A DNA stretch of 16,518 bases from Oscillospiraceae bacterium (GCA_017409645.1 JAFQSI010000114.1:1-16518), one strand, 5' to 3'. Positions 8,002 through 15,228 are shown, numbered from the stretch's first letter. The notes: a model not told the origin generated them from the letters alone. Numbers and translations: made by a program.

Positions 8002-9723
8002 TCAGGTGGGGTCGTAATTGACGATGATGCTGTGGTCGATGCACTTGTTGGCCTGGGAGGCGGGGACCTTGGTGCCGTAGACGTTGATCTGGACCATGTT
8101 CTGGTTGTCCGCCAGGAAGGCGATCTTGCTCACCTCGGCGTTGTAGTCCATGTAGACATAGTTCAGGGCCTCCAGCTTGTCCAGGGGCTCCAGGGTGGTC
8201 AGCTGGTTGTACGAGCCGTTGACGGTGACCAGGGCAGCGGACGCGGGCAGGGCCGGCAGGGCTGCTGCCTGGTTATAGGAGAAGTCGAACTCCGTCATCT
8301 TGGTCAGGCTGCTGAGCATGGTGATGTCGGTGAGCTGGTTGTTGCTGATGTCCAGCGTCCGCAGCTCGGTACACACCGCCAGGGGGGAGCAGTCGGTGAG
8401 CTGGTTCTTCTCCGCCCGGAAGGAGGTCAGGCCCGTCAGGGTCCGGACGGCGGCGATGTCGGTGAGCTTGTTCTCGGACACGTCAAGCTCCGTCAGCTTG
8501 CCGCAGCTGCCCAGCGGCGCGATGGTGGTCAGAACGTTCTCGGACAGGTTCAGGCTCGTCAGCTCCGTCAGACCGGACAGGGGCGTCGGATCGGCCACGG
8601 CATTGTCCGCCAGATCCAGGGTCTGCAGCGTCGGGATGGTGGCCAGGGGCGACAGATTGCCGATGGCATTGCGGCTCAGGTCCAGCTTCTTCAGGCTGGG
8701 TACCCCCTCCAGGAAGGCCAGGGAGCTGATGGCGCAGCCCTCCATGGTCAGCTCCTCCAGAGCGGGCAGGGTCTTCAGGATACTCAGGTCCGCGGAAATG
8801 GCGCAGCCGGAGAGATCCAGGGACTTCAGATGGGTCATGCCCGTCAGGAAGGACAGATCCGCGATCTGGTGGTCCCGCAGGCTCAGCTTCTCCAGATACA
8901 GCAGGTGCCGCAGGTCACTCAGCTCCTTCGCCTCGGCGGGAACGGTCAGCTCGGTGATGCCCCACAGATCGTTGGAGTAAATGGTGGTATACTCGCCGAA
9001 CATCAGCTGCTCCACCACCAGCTCCTCGATGTAGGCGTCGGCAAACTCCACCTCCTCGATCACGCCGCCGACGGTATAGCTCAGGATGGCCAGAGGGCTG
9101 ACCAGACCGTTGTCACCGACGGTGACGGCATAGATCTTCGTCTCTCCGCCCTCCAGGGCCACGGGGGTGACGCAGGGCGTATCGGCGGTGGAGGGGTACT
9201 GGCCGTCGGTGGCAACATAGAGGGTACCGCCCTCATGGGCGAAATTCAGGCTGATGTACTGGCTGTAGAAGCCGGGGGCAAAATCCGGCTGGGGCACAGC
9301 GGGCCGCAGGGCGTCCAGCTCCGCCTTGATGGCAGGGTCCGCCACCTTGTCGAGCATGTTCACCGCGTCGAGCAGCTTGTCCTGCTCCACATAGGTCCGG
9401 CACAGGGCGATATACAGCTCCGCCGTGGCGCCGTCGGCGATGGCGCTGACCAGCGTATACTCGGCCTTGGTGTAGTTGCCGGCTTCCTTGTAGATCTGGG
9501 CCAGATCGATGGCCACATTCTCATCCTCACCGGCGAACTCATAGGAGACATCATACAGCCATGCGGCGGCCTCAAAATGGCCGTTCTGCGCGAAGCTGCG
9601 GGCCTGGGCCATCAGAAAATCCCGGACCGTATCCCGGTCGTAGACGAAGATATACCAGCAGACACTGGCGATCAGGGCCACGATCAAAAGAATCGGGATG
9701 ATCCGTTTCATGATCTTTTTCAT
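8002..9723 (-). CDS. Membrane-anchored leucine-rich repeat protein with TPR-like region
   Basis: A 573-residue protein. One N-terminal helix (about 7-28) anchors it, with the bulk outside. Residues about 35-135 are alpha-helical with TPR-like spacing (ARSFAQNGHFEAAAWLY; LAQIYKEAGNYTKAEY). Residues about 152-218 resemble the chitobiase/hexosaminidase C-terminal beta-sandwich (ISLNFAHEGGTLYVATDG, then KIYAVTVGDNG). From about 255 to 550 there are about 13 leucine-rich repeats of mostly 22 residues (L-x-x-L-D-L-S-x-N-x-I/L-x-x-L-x-x-L), the SDS22/internalin-like class. Such proteins usually mediate protein contacts at the cell surface; the partner is unknown. The ATG at 9723 follows AAAGGGAG, with a consensus promoter upstream and its own terminator. 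Confidence 0.85.
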   Translation of the reverse strand: MKKIMKRIIPILLIVALIASVCWYIFVYDRDTVRDFLMAQARSFAQNGHFEAAAWLYDVSYEFAGEDENVAIDLAQIYKEAGNYTKAEYTLVSAIADGATAELYIALCRTYVEQDKLLDAVNMLDKVADPAIKAELDALRPAVPQPDFAPGFYSQYISLNFAHEGGTLYVATDGQYPSTADTPCVTPVALEGGETKIYAVTVGDNGLVSPLAILSYTVGGVIEEVEFADAYIEELVVEQLMFGEYTTIYSNDLWGITELTVPAEAKELSDLRHLLYLEKLSLRDHQIADLSFLTGMTHLKSLDLSGCAISADLSILKTLPALEELTMEGCAISSLAFLEGVPSLKKLDLSRNAIGNLSPLATIPTLQTLDLADNAVADPTPLSGLTELTSLNLSENVLTTIAPLGSCGKLTELDVSENKLTDIAAVRTLTGLTSFRAEKNQLTDCSPLAVCTELRTLDISNNQLTDITMLSSLTKMTEFDFSYNQAAALPALPASAALVTVNGSYNQLTTLEPLDKLEALNYVYMDYNAEVSKIAFLADNQNMVQINVYGTKVPASQANKCIDHSIIVNYDPT

Positions 9724-9759
9724 AAACCAAAGCTCCCTTTCAGGGTATAGGATGTTGAC

Positions 9760-9788
9760 ATTGTACCAAATTTCAGGAAATATGTCAA
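9760..9788 (-). promoter_or_regulatory. Consensus-like promoter for the LRR gene
   Basis: On the minus strand, TTGACA (9788-9783) and TACAAT (9765-9760) are separated by 17 bases, an almost perfect sigma-A promoter about 35 bases upstream of the start codon. It is divergent from the spoIID-like gene, and an inverted repeat lies about 40 bases behind its -35 box. Confidence 0.82.
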
Positions 9789-9829
9789 GAAGTGCGGAGA
9801 AAACCGGGGCATTTCGGACAAATATCGAC

Positions 9830-9859
9830 CCATTTTACCGGAAATAACAGGTAAAATGG
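9830..9859. repeat. 10-bp inverted repeat between divergent genes
   Basis: CCATTTTACC (9830-9839) and GGTAAAATGG (9850-9859) are perfect inverted copies separated by 10 bases, so the half-sites lie two helical turns apart centre to centre. The repeat sits between the promoter of the LRR gene and the ribosome binding site of the SpoIID-like gene. It could be an operator serving either direction or an mRNA hairpin just ahead of translation. No clear sigma-E type promoter could be assigned for the downstream gene. Confidence 0.55.
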
Positions 9860-9877
9860 ACCCCGGAGGTGATACAA

Positions 9878-10831
9878 ATGAAGAAACAGCTCCTGCTGTC
9901 CTTTCTGGCCGGGCTGGCCCTGCCGCTGCTGCTGGCCTGTCTGTTCCGGCAGACGCCCCGGGTCGGGGATGTGGAGAGCGAGTCCATCAGCCCCGCCCCG
10001 GCGGCATACGACGCTGCCGTGACCCTGACCGTCCTGAACCGCTCCGGGAATCTGCAGCAGATGACCCTTGAAGACTATCTGCTGGGTGTGGTGCTGGCAG
10101 AGATGCCGGCCTCCTTCGAGCCGGAGGCCCTGAAGGCCCAGGCGGTGGTTGCCCGGACCTACACCTGCAAGCGGATGGAGGGGGGCAAGCACGACGCCGC
10201 CGCCGTGTGCATGGACCCGGGCTGCTGCCAGGGCTTCCGGGCCCCGGCGGACTATCTGGGCGAGGGCGGGAAGCAAACCGCTGTGGACAAGGTCCGCAGC
10301 GCGGTGAAAAGCACCGACGGACAGGTCCTGCACTATGACGGCAGTCTCATCGACGCCACCTACTTTTCCTGCTCCGGCGGCAGCACCGAGGATGCGGTGG
10401 CGGTCTGGGGGCAGGATGTGCCCTACCTCCGGGCCGTGGACAGCCCCGGCGAGGAGGACGCCCCCCGATTCACGGACAGTGTCTCCTTCACCACGTCGGA
10501 ATTCGCCGGGAAGCTGGGCCTGTCGGACCAGGGGGATCCCGCCTCCTGGTTCGGTGCCGTCCGCTACACCGAGGGCGGCGGCGTGGACACCATGGTCATC
10601 CGGGGAAAGACCTTCACCGGCCCCCGGCTCCGGTCCGCCCTGGGGCTGCGCTCCACGGCCTTCTCTGTCTCGGTGGACGGAAAGACCATCACCGTCACCA
10701 CCCGGGGCTTCGGCCATCGGGTGGGCATGAGCCAGTACGGAGCCCAGGCCATGGCCCAGACGGGCAGCAGCTGCGCAGAGATCCTGGCCCACTACTACAC
10801 CGGCGCAGAGCTGGTCCGGCTCGGAGCCTGA
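9878..10831 (+). CDS. spoIID: SpoIID/LytB family peptidoglycan lytic transglycosylase
   Basis: A 317-residue protein. SpoIID cleaves denuded glycan strands at the septum during engulfment of the forespore, together with SpoIIM and SpoIIP. Visible features are an N-terminal anchor (5-22, also a possible lipobox LLAC at Cys21), LEDYLLGVVLAEMP with the catalytic glutamate at 75, EALKAQAVVARTY (83-95), YFSCSGGSTEDA (162-173) and GFGHRVGMSQYGAQAMA (277-293). His105, Cys111, Cys116 and Cys117 match the spacing of a zinc site described in the Clostridioides enzyme, with Cys in place of one His. The ATG at 9878 has GGAGGTGAT at ideal distance; a GTG nine bases earlier lies inside that site. It is not next to spoIIQ or spoIIR, so a paralogue with another wall role is possible. 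Confidence 0.88.
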   Translation: MKKQLLLSFLAGLALPLLLACLFRQTPRVGDVESESISPAPAAYDAAVTLTVLNRSGNLQQMTLEDYLLGVVLAEMPASFEPEALKAQAVVARTYTCKRMEGGKHDAAAVCMDPGCCQGFRAPADYLGEGGKQTAVDKVRSAVKSTDGQVLHYDGSLIDATYFSCSGGSTEDAVAVWGQDVPYLRAVDSPGEEDAPRFTDSVSFTTSEFAGKLGLSDQGDPASWFGAVRYTEGGGVDTMVIRGKTFTGPRLRSALGLRSTAFSVSVDGKTITVTTRGFGHRVGMSQYGAQAMAQTGSSCAEILAHYYTGAELVRLGA

Positions 10832-10872
10832 GGGACTTTTCAAAATGTTATGGTAACTCCTGCGGTTTATGG

Positions 10873-10901
10873 TTGCGCGGAAGCCGGATTTTTTATATAA
10901 T
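10873..10901 (+). promoter_or_regulatory. Promoter for the SLH-domain protein
   Basis: TTGCGC (10873-10878) and a perfect TATAAT (10896-10901) are spaced by 17 bases in the 102-base gap after the SpoIID-like gene. The SLH gene is therefore its own transcription unit. Confidence 0.7.
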
Positions 10902-10933
10902 GCTTCTTGAAAAGAACCTGAGGAGGCATACCT

Positions 10934-12505
10934 ATGAAAAAGAAACTTTCGGCGCTGATCCTGGCCCTGCTGCTGATCCCGGTTGTCCTGGCCCACGCGG
11001 CCCAGACGGGCTTCGCAGAGTCCCGGATGGAGGGGATCTACGCCGTCATCGGCGGCGGCCAGAGCATCACCATTTCCTCCCACGCGGAGCTGACCGGCCG
11101 GGGCGGCTACAGCCAGGCCCTGTTTGCAGCGGAGCTGACCGGCGACGAGACGAAGGAGGAGCTGGACGCCATCGCAGTCGGTCTGCTGGAAGACGACGTG
11201 CAGCCGGTCTGGGGCGGCAGCAAGCACTGCTACCACGGCGGCGGCTATGCGGCGGACCCCAGCTGCACCATCCGCGCTGACGACTTTGCTCCGGGCAGCT
11301 ATCTGTATGTCTGCTACACCTTCGACTGTCAGGGCGGCAGCTACAACCACTATCTGATCCCGTATTTCGAGGGGATCAGCACCATGTCCCTGCGGATCAC
11401 CGAACAGGCCCAGGGTCTGGAGCTTACCTACGCGCTGACCGACGAGGACGGCGTCCGGCTGGACGGCTGTGAAAACGGCGGCACCCTGACGCTGGACCTG
11501 AACGGTCCGGCGGCCTTCCTGCAGCTGCTGAGCGAAGTGCAGTACCCCAACGAGGAGATCCTGGGCCTGGAAGCGTCCTTTGATCAGGAGGCTCCGGCCT
11601 TCTCCCTGGACCCTGCCTCCCTGGAGCTGAAGCCCCTCCTCTGCGGCAGCGGCAGCATCACCGTTGCCATCAAGCCCTATCTCAGTGACGAGGTCCGGAC
11701 CGAGACGATCCAAATCGAGGTCCCCTGCGCCCCCATGGCTGAGCAGACCATCCTTGTGGAAAACACCTGCACCGACGACGGCCTGGCGGCTCACCTCTGC
11801 CACGGCCACGGCGTCAACTGTGAGACGGTCTTCGATGAGGTCGTGCTGCCCGCCAGGGGCCACACCCTCTACTCCATCAGCCAGTACATCGAAAAGCCCA
11901 CCGCCACCCTGCCCGGCCTGGGCATGGGCACCTGCCGCGACTGCGGTCTGATCGGCGTGGAGCAGGAGGTGCCCCCCATCTTCTGCGATGTGGCCCCCGA
12001 TGCCTTCTACAGCCGGGCGCTGGACTACTGCCACGAAAAGGGCTGGGTCAGCGGCATGACGGAAAATACCTTCGCGCCGGGCAACAGCTGCGTCCGGGCC
12101 TATGTCGTCACCTTCCTGTGGCGGGCCGCGGGCTGTCCCCGGGCCGACTCCCGGGAGAATCCCTTCGCGGATGTGAAGGAGACGGATTTCTTTTATGACG
12201 CGGTCCTCTGGGCCGTTCAGGAGGGCATCACCACCGGCACCGATCCGAACCACTTCTCCCCTGCCGGGGTGTGCAACCGGGTCCAGGTGGTCACCTTCCT
12301 GTGGCGCGCCTTCGGTCAGCCCGGAACCGAAAGCACGGAACACACCTTCACCGATGTCCAGCCGGGCAGCTGGTACGAGCCGGCAGTCCTGTGGGCCCTG
12401 GAGGAGGGCGTCACCTCCGGCCTGAGTGCAACGGCCTTCGGCCCCGGTGTCACCTGCAACCGGGCCCAGATCGTCACGTTCCTCTACAGAGCCTACGCTG
12501 AATAA
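10934..12505 (+). CDS. Exported S-layer homology (SLH) domain protein
   Basis: A 523-residue secreted protein. A signal peptide (KKKLSALILALLLIPVVLAHA) is probably cleaved after Ala22-23. Residues about 30-270 form an unrecognised, Cys-containing beta-rich region (Cys99, 111, 127, 132, 179, 237, 265). Residues about 275-340 hold a Cys/His-rich segment (CTDDGLAAHLCHGHG, then GTCRDCG) that could bind metal or form disulphides. Three SLH domains follow at about 350-400, 408-460 and 470-521, each with a FxDV or FTDV start, a W/L-x-x-GxxxG middle and a final R-x-x-VVTFLWRA block. SLH domains attach proteins non-covalently to pyruvylated secondary wall polymers. AGGAGG lies seven bases before the ATG. 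A promoter and a terminator flank the gene. Confidence 0.9.
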   Translation: MKKKLSALILALLLIPVVLAHAAQTGFAESRMEGIYAVIGGGQSITISSHAELTGRGGYSQALFAAELTGDETKEELDAIAVGLLEDDVQPVWGGSKHCYHGGGYAADPSCTIRADDFAPGSYLYVCYTFDCQGGSYNHYLIPYFEGISTMSLRITEQAQGLELTYALTDEDGVRLDGCENGGTLTLDLNGPAAFLQLLSEVQYPNEEILGLEASFDQEAPAFSLDPASLELKPLLCGSGSITVAIKPYLSDEVRTETIQIEVPCAPMAEQTILVENTCTDDGLAAHLCHGHGVNCETVFDEVVLPARGHTLYSISQYIEKPTATLPGLGMGTCRDCGLIGVEQEVPPIFCDVAPDAFYSRALDYCHEKGWVSGMTENTFAPGNSCVRAYVVTFLWRAAGCPRADSRENPFADVKETDFFYDAVLWAVQEGITTGTDPNHFSPAGVCNRVQVVTFLWRAFGQPGTESTEHTFTDVQPGSWYEPAVLWALEEGVTSGLSATAFGPGVTCNRAQIVTFLYRAYAE

Positions 12506-12509
12506 CCAT

Positions 12510-12545
12510 AATGCGGCACCCTTGCGGGTGCCGCATTTTCCTCTT
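12510..12545 (+). terminator. Terminator of the SLH gene
   Basis: A perfect 12-bp stem (AATGCGGCACCC at 12510-12521, loop TTGC, complement 12526-12537) followed by TTCCTCTT, beginning five bases after the stop codon. The A-T ends of the stem give a T-rich exit. Confidence 0.85.
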
Positions 12546-12601
12546 GACAAATATATCGGCTGGCGATATAATAGTATCACGATATATCGGACGCCGATAT
12601 A
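12544..12601 (+). promoter_or_regulatory. Consensus promoter with two PadR-type operators
   Basis: TTGACA (12544-12549) and TATAAT (12567-12572) with a 17-base spacer form a perfect sigma-A promoter. Two identical palindromes, TATATCG-N5-CGATATA, lie at 12552-12570 and 12583-12601, 31 bases apart, about three helical turns. The first fills the spacer and overlaps the -10 box; the second covers the transcription start to the ribosome binding site. This is the arrangement expected for autorepression by the PadR-family product encoded next. Confidence 0.85.
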
Positions 12602-12616
12602 AAAGGAGGAATGACT

Positions 12617-12943
12617 GTGCCGGACAATACTGCCCTGACGGAGACGACCTACTACATATTATTATCCCTGTATACGCCCCGTCATGGCTACGGGATCATG
12701 CAGCGGGCCCAGGAGCTGTCCGGCGGGCGGGTCCGGCTGGCTGCGGGGACCCTGTACGGCGCCCTGAATGCCATGGTGGAAAAGGGCTGGATCCGGCTGC
12801 TGCCGGGGGACGGACGAAAAAAGGAATACCAGCTGACCCCAAAAGGGCTGGAAATTTTGCAGAAGGAGCTGGCACGGCTGAAGGAATTGGTCGCCAGCGG
12901 CGACTTGGTGATGAAGGAGGAACAAAAATGTCTGAACGAATGA
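12617..12943 (+). CDS. PadR family transcriptional regulator
   Basis: A 108-residue DNA-binding protein of the short PadR class. The winged helix spans about residues 8-80 (TETTYYILLSLYTPRHGYGI, i.e. the YYILLSL and HGYGIMQ blocks, AGTLYGALNAMVEKGWI, GDGRKKEYQLTPKG), followed by a helix for dimerisation. GTG at 12617 is chosen because GGAGG (12605-12609) lies seven bases before it, whereas ATG at 12611 would leave only one base. PadR proteins often repress a neighbouring membrane or transporter gene and themselves; the paired palindromes upstream fit that. The gene ends inside the start of the DUF2812 gene, giving a coupled two-gene operon. Confidence 0.93.
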   Translation: MPDNTALTETTYYILLSLYTPRHGYGIMQRAQELSGGRVRLAAGTLYGALNAMVEKGWIRLLPGDGRKKEYQLTPKGLEILQKELARLKELVASGDLVMKEEQKCLNE

Positions 12944-13437
12944 CGATCAAAAAATGGATCTGGGTCTGGGACTTTGACAAGGAGGAGCGGTGGCTGAATT
13001 CCATGGCCCAGCAGGGCTGGGTACTGGACCGTCTGGGCTTATGCCGGTACGAATTCGTCCGCTGCGAGCCCGGTGAGTACATCGTCCGGCTGGAGATGCG
13101 GGAGCATGACGCGGGCTACCTCAGCTTCATGGCCGACACCGGCGCGGAATACGTGGGCCGGATGGCCAAATGGATCTACTTCCGCCGGAAGGCCGAGTTC
13201 GGTCCCTTCGACATCTTCTCGGACCTGGATTCTAGAATGGCCCATCTGAAGAAGATCTCCTGGATGCTGCGGCTCCTGGGCTTCGCCAATCTGCTCATAG
13301 GACTCGCCAACTCCCTGAATCCGGTGGTAAACATGGGCTGGATCAACCTGCTGGCCGCCACGCTGCTGATGTACGCCCTTGGCCGCATCGAGGGCAAGGA
13401 GGAAGCACTGGAGCAGGACCGGCTGCTGATGGAATAA
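12928..13437 (+). CDS. DUF2812 domain membrane protein
   Basis: A 169-residue protein beginning at the ATG at 12928, seven bases after AAGGAGG and overlapping the padR stop by 16 bases. The N-terminal half matches the DUF2812 pattern: a W-x-x-DFDKEERWLN-x-MA-x-QGW start, a cysteine-containing beta-strand (YEFVRCEPGEYIVRL) and a conserved Y-V-G-R-x-x-x-W-I-Y-F-R-R block. Two hydrophobic segments (about 113-133 and 138-155) suggest membrane attachment with the DUF2812 domain in the cytoplasm. DUF2812 genes are commonly encoded beside PadR regulators; their biochemical role is not known. It is probably the main target of the regulator through the shared promoter. Confidence 0.88.
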   Translation: MSERMTIKKWIWVWDFDKEERWLNSMAQQGWVLDRLGLCRYEFVRCEPGEYIVRLEMREHDAGYLSFMADTGAEYVGRMAKWIYFRRKAEFGPFDIFSDLDSRMAHLKKISWMLRLLGFANLLIGLANSLNPVVNMGWINLLAATLLMYALGRIEGKEEALEQDRLLME

Positions 13438-13440
13438 CGA

Positions 13441-13466
13441 AACGCCCGCCGAAATCGGCGGGCGTT
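13441..13466. terminator. Bidirectional terminator between convergent genes
   Basis: AACGCCCGCC (13441-13450) pairs with GGCGGGCGTT (13457-13466), extendable into the GAAATC loop. It lies three bases after the DUF2812 stop and two bases beyond the pncC stop on the other strand. It can serve both, although the T tracts on either side are short. Confidence 0.75.
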
Positions 13467-13468
13467 CC

Positions 13469-13936
13469 TTAATTCATTTCCAGCACCAGCTCCAGGGCTG
13501 CGCAGATGGTCTGCTCCCGGATGCCTGCCCGGTCGCCGTCAAAGTGATATTCCCGGGCGAAGGCAGTTTTGTCATCGGCGTAGCCGATGAAGACCGTGCC
13601 CACGGGATTTCCGAATTCATCCCCGTCGGGACCGGCCAGACCCGTCACCGCCACGGCCACATCCGCGCCGATGACGCCCTTTGCCCCCTGAGCCATGGCC
13701 TGGGCCACGGGGGCGGAGACAGCGCCGCAGGTATCCAGGACCTCCACGGGCACGCCCAGGACGTTATGCTTGACCTCATTGGTGTAGCTGATGACGCCGC
13801 CGGCGAAGACGGCGCTGGCTCCGCTGACGGAGGTGATCGCTGCGCCGATGCCGCCGCCGGTCAGGCTCTCGGCCGTTGCCAGCCGCCTGCCCGACAGGGC
13901 CTTCAGGACCTCAGCAGAAAGGCTCTGTTTCACCAT
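13469..13936 (-). CDS. pncC: CinA-like nicotinamide-nucleotide amidohydrolase
   Basis: A 155-residue protein equal to the C-terminal domain of CinA. This enzyme deamidates nicotinamide mononucleotide to nicotinate mononucleotide plus ammonia in pyridine nucleotide salvage. Diagnostic motifs are LATAESLTGGGIGAAIT (19-35), SYTNEVK (50-56) and AVTGLAGPDG followed by NPVGTVFIG (96-118). Ser24, Tyr51 and Lys56 correspond to the conserved active-site positions of the family. The length equals stand-alone PncC proteins, so nothing is missing; the N-terminal CinA domain is simply absent. The start overlaps the end of thiI by 26 bases, with only a weak AAGG-like ribosome site, so translation may depend on coupling with thiI. 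Confidence 0.9.
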   Translation of the reverse strand: MVKQSLSAEVLKALSGRRLATAESLTGGGIGAAITSVSGASAVFAGGVISYTNEVKHNVLGVPVEVLDTCGAVSAPVAQAMAQGAKGVIGADVAVAVTGLAGPDGDEFGNPVGTVFIGYADDKTAFAREYHFDGDRAGIREQTICAALELVLEMN

Positions 13937-15104
13937 AGATCACCGGGACCTTTTCCACATTCGCCAGGGCCCGCTCGATCAGGGCCTGACGGTCCAGCTT
14001 CCGCTCGGCGTTGATGACCTGGCCCAGGGTGGGCTTGGTCTTGGGATGCCGGGGAGTGAAGACAGTGCAGCAGTCCTCATAGGGCAGAATGGAGGTCTGC
14101 AGGGTGCCGATCCTCCGGGCGATGGTGACGATCTCCTCCTTGTCCATGCCGATCAGGGGCATGAAGATGGGCATATCCACCACAGCGCCGGTGACGGTCA
14201 TGGCCTCCATGGTCTGGGATGCCACCTGACCCAGGTTCTCGCCGGTGATCAGCGCGCCGCAGCCGTCCTGACGGGCGAGCTTTGCGGAGATCTCCATCAT
14301 GAACCGGCGCATGATCAGGGTGAAGAATTCCTCGGGGCAGTTGTCCCGGATGGCCTCCTGGATCTCGGTGAAGGAGACGATGTTCACGGTCATCCGGCCG
14401 GTGTAGCGGGTCACCAGACGGGCCAGCTCCAGGACCTTGTCCCGGGCCAGCTGGGAGGTGTAGGGATAGGAGAAGAAGTGGACGCACTCGATCTCCACGC
14501 CCCGCTTGCCGATCATGTGGGCCGCAACGGGGCTGTCGATGCCGCCGGAGAGCAGGCACATGGCCCGGCCGCCCACGCCGGTGGGCAGACCGCCTGCGGC
14601 GGGCACCGCGGGACCGTGGACATAGGCCGCCAGATCCCGGACCTCCACGAAGACGGTGTAATCGGGGTTGTGGACGTCCACCTCGGTGGCAGGATGGGCC
14701 TCGGCCAGCAGACCGCCGATGTGCTGGCTGATCTGGATGGAGGTCAGGGGGAACTGCTTATCGGAGCGCTTGGACTCCACCTTGAAGGACTTGGCGGCAT
14801 CCAGATCGTCGCCCAGGTACTCCTCGATGGCGGCGAAGATGGCGTCCAGGTTCTTCTCACAGGCCCGGCAGCGGCAGATGTTGACAATGCCGAAGATGGT
14901 CTTACAGGCCTCCCAGGCGCCGTCCACATCGGCCTCGTCGTTCATGGGCTCAACGTAGATGGTCGACTGCATCAGATAGACATCGAATTCGCCGAAGGGC
15001 TTCACCCGGCGGCGCACATTGCTGCGCAGCTTGGCCTCGAACTGACGCTTGTTGGAGCCCTTCAGCACGATCTCGCCCAGCTTCAAAAGAAAAATCTCTT
15101 TCAT
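13911..15104 (-). CDS. thiI: tRNA uracil 4-sulfurtransferase ThiI
   Basis: A 397-residue protein of the short ThiI class, without the C-terminal rhodanese domain. It adenylates U8 of tRNA and transfers sulfur to make 4-thiouridine, and in some species it also feeds thiazole synthesis. Domains in order are an N-terminal ferredoxin-like domain (about 1-60, ending near LMQSTIYVEP), a THUMP domain (about 60-165, with SFKVESKRSDKQFP) and a PP-loop ATPase with LLSGGIDSPVA (184-194). A GENLGQVASQT block (288-298) and EDCCTVF (343-349) with conserved cysteines follow. The start at 15104 has GGAGG six bases upstream; a longer frame extends into an AT-rich repeat and is not supported. No cysteine desulfurase gene is adjacent in the window. 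Confidence 0.95.
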   Translation of the reverse strand: MKEIFLLKLGEIVLKGSNKRQFEAKLRSNVRRRVKPFGEFDVYLMQSTIYVEPMNDEADVDGAWEACKTIFGIVNICRCRACEKNLDAIFAAIEEYLGDDLDAAKSFKVESKRSDKQFPLTSIQISQHIGGLLAEAHPATEVDVHNPDYTVFVEVRDLAAYVHGPAVPAAGGLPTGVGGRAMCLLSGGIDSPVAAHMIGKRGVEIECVHFFSYPYTSQLARDKVLELARLVTRYTGRMTVNIVSFTEIQEAIRDNCPEEFFTLIMRRFMMEISAKLARQDGCGALITGENLGQVASQTMEAMTVTGAVVDMPIFMPLIGMDKEEIVTIARRIGTLQTSILPYEDCCTVFTPRHPKTKPTLGQVINAERKLDRQALIERALANVEKVPVIYGETEPFC

Positions 15105-15123
15105 ATGATTCCTCCATAGATTT

Positions 15124-15197
15124 GGTAATTGAAAATTAAAAATGGAAAATGGAAAATTACAGAAATTTTCAACTTTCAATTTTCAACTTTCAATTCC
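15124..15197. repeat. AT-rich foldback with tandem TTTTCAAC/TTTCAA units
   Basis: The left arm (15124-15158) and right arm (15164-15197) are imperfect inverted copies of about 35 bases around a 5-base centre. Each arm is built of repeated short units: GGAAAAT repeats on the left and a 14-base period (TTTCAATTTTCAAC) on the right. GC content is far below the surrounding genes. It lies directly upstream of the thiI ribosome binding site, so any thiI promoter must lie in or beyond it; no convincing -35/-10 pair was found. Confidence 0.65.
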
Positions 15198-15198
15198 G

Positions 15199-15228
15199 AA
15201 AAATGGCCTGCTGCTTTCGCAGCAGGCC
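15199..15228 (-). terminator. Terminator hairpin downstream of tpiA
   Basis: A perfect 10-bp stem (GGCCTGCTGC at 15205-15214, complement at 15219-15228) with a 4-base loop is followed on the minus strand by ATTTTTC. Five T residues on the plus-strand side as well make it potentially bidirectional. It lies about 180 bases beyond the tpiA stop, separated by the foldback element at 15243-15404. Confidence 0.8.

Noticed and set aside
7957..9750. Long plus-strand open frame opposite the LRR gene
   Set aside because: The translation is a mirror of the leucine repeats (Gln/Gly/Val-rich) with no start signal; the LRR gene explains the region.
9785..12580. Long minus-strand open frame opposite the SpoIID-like and SLH genes
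   Set aside because: Same antisense pattern; the plus-strand genes have clear domains, starts and promoters.
13544..15119. Plus-strand open frames opposite pncC and thiI
   Set aside because: They are shadows of ThiI and PncC, which carry intact catalytic motifs.
15105..15179. 25-residue N-terminal extension of ThiI
   Set aside because: It translates the AT-rich foldback (Phe/Asn-rich), while the ATG at 15104 has a perfect GGAGG and matches the normal ThiI start.
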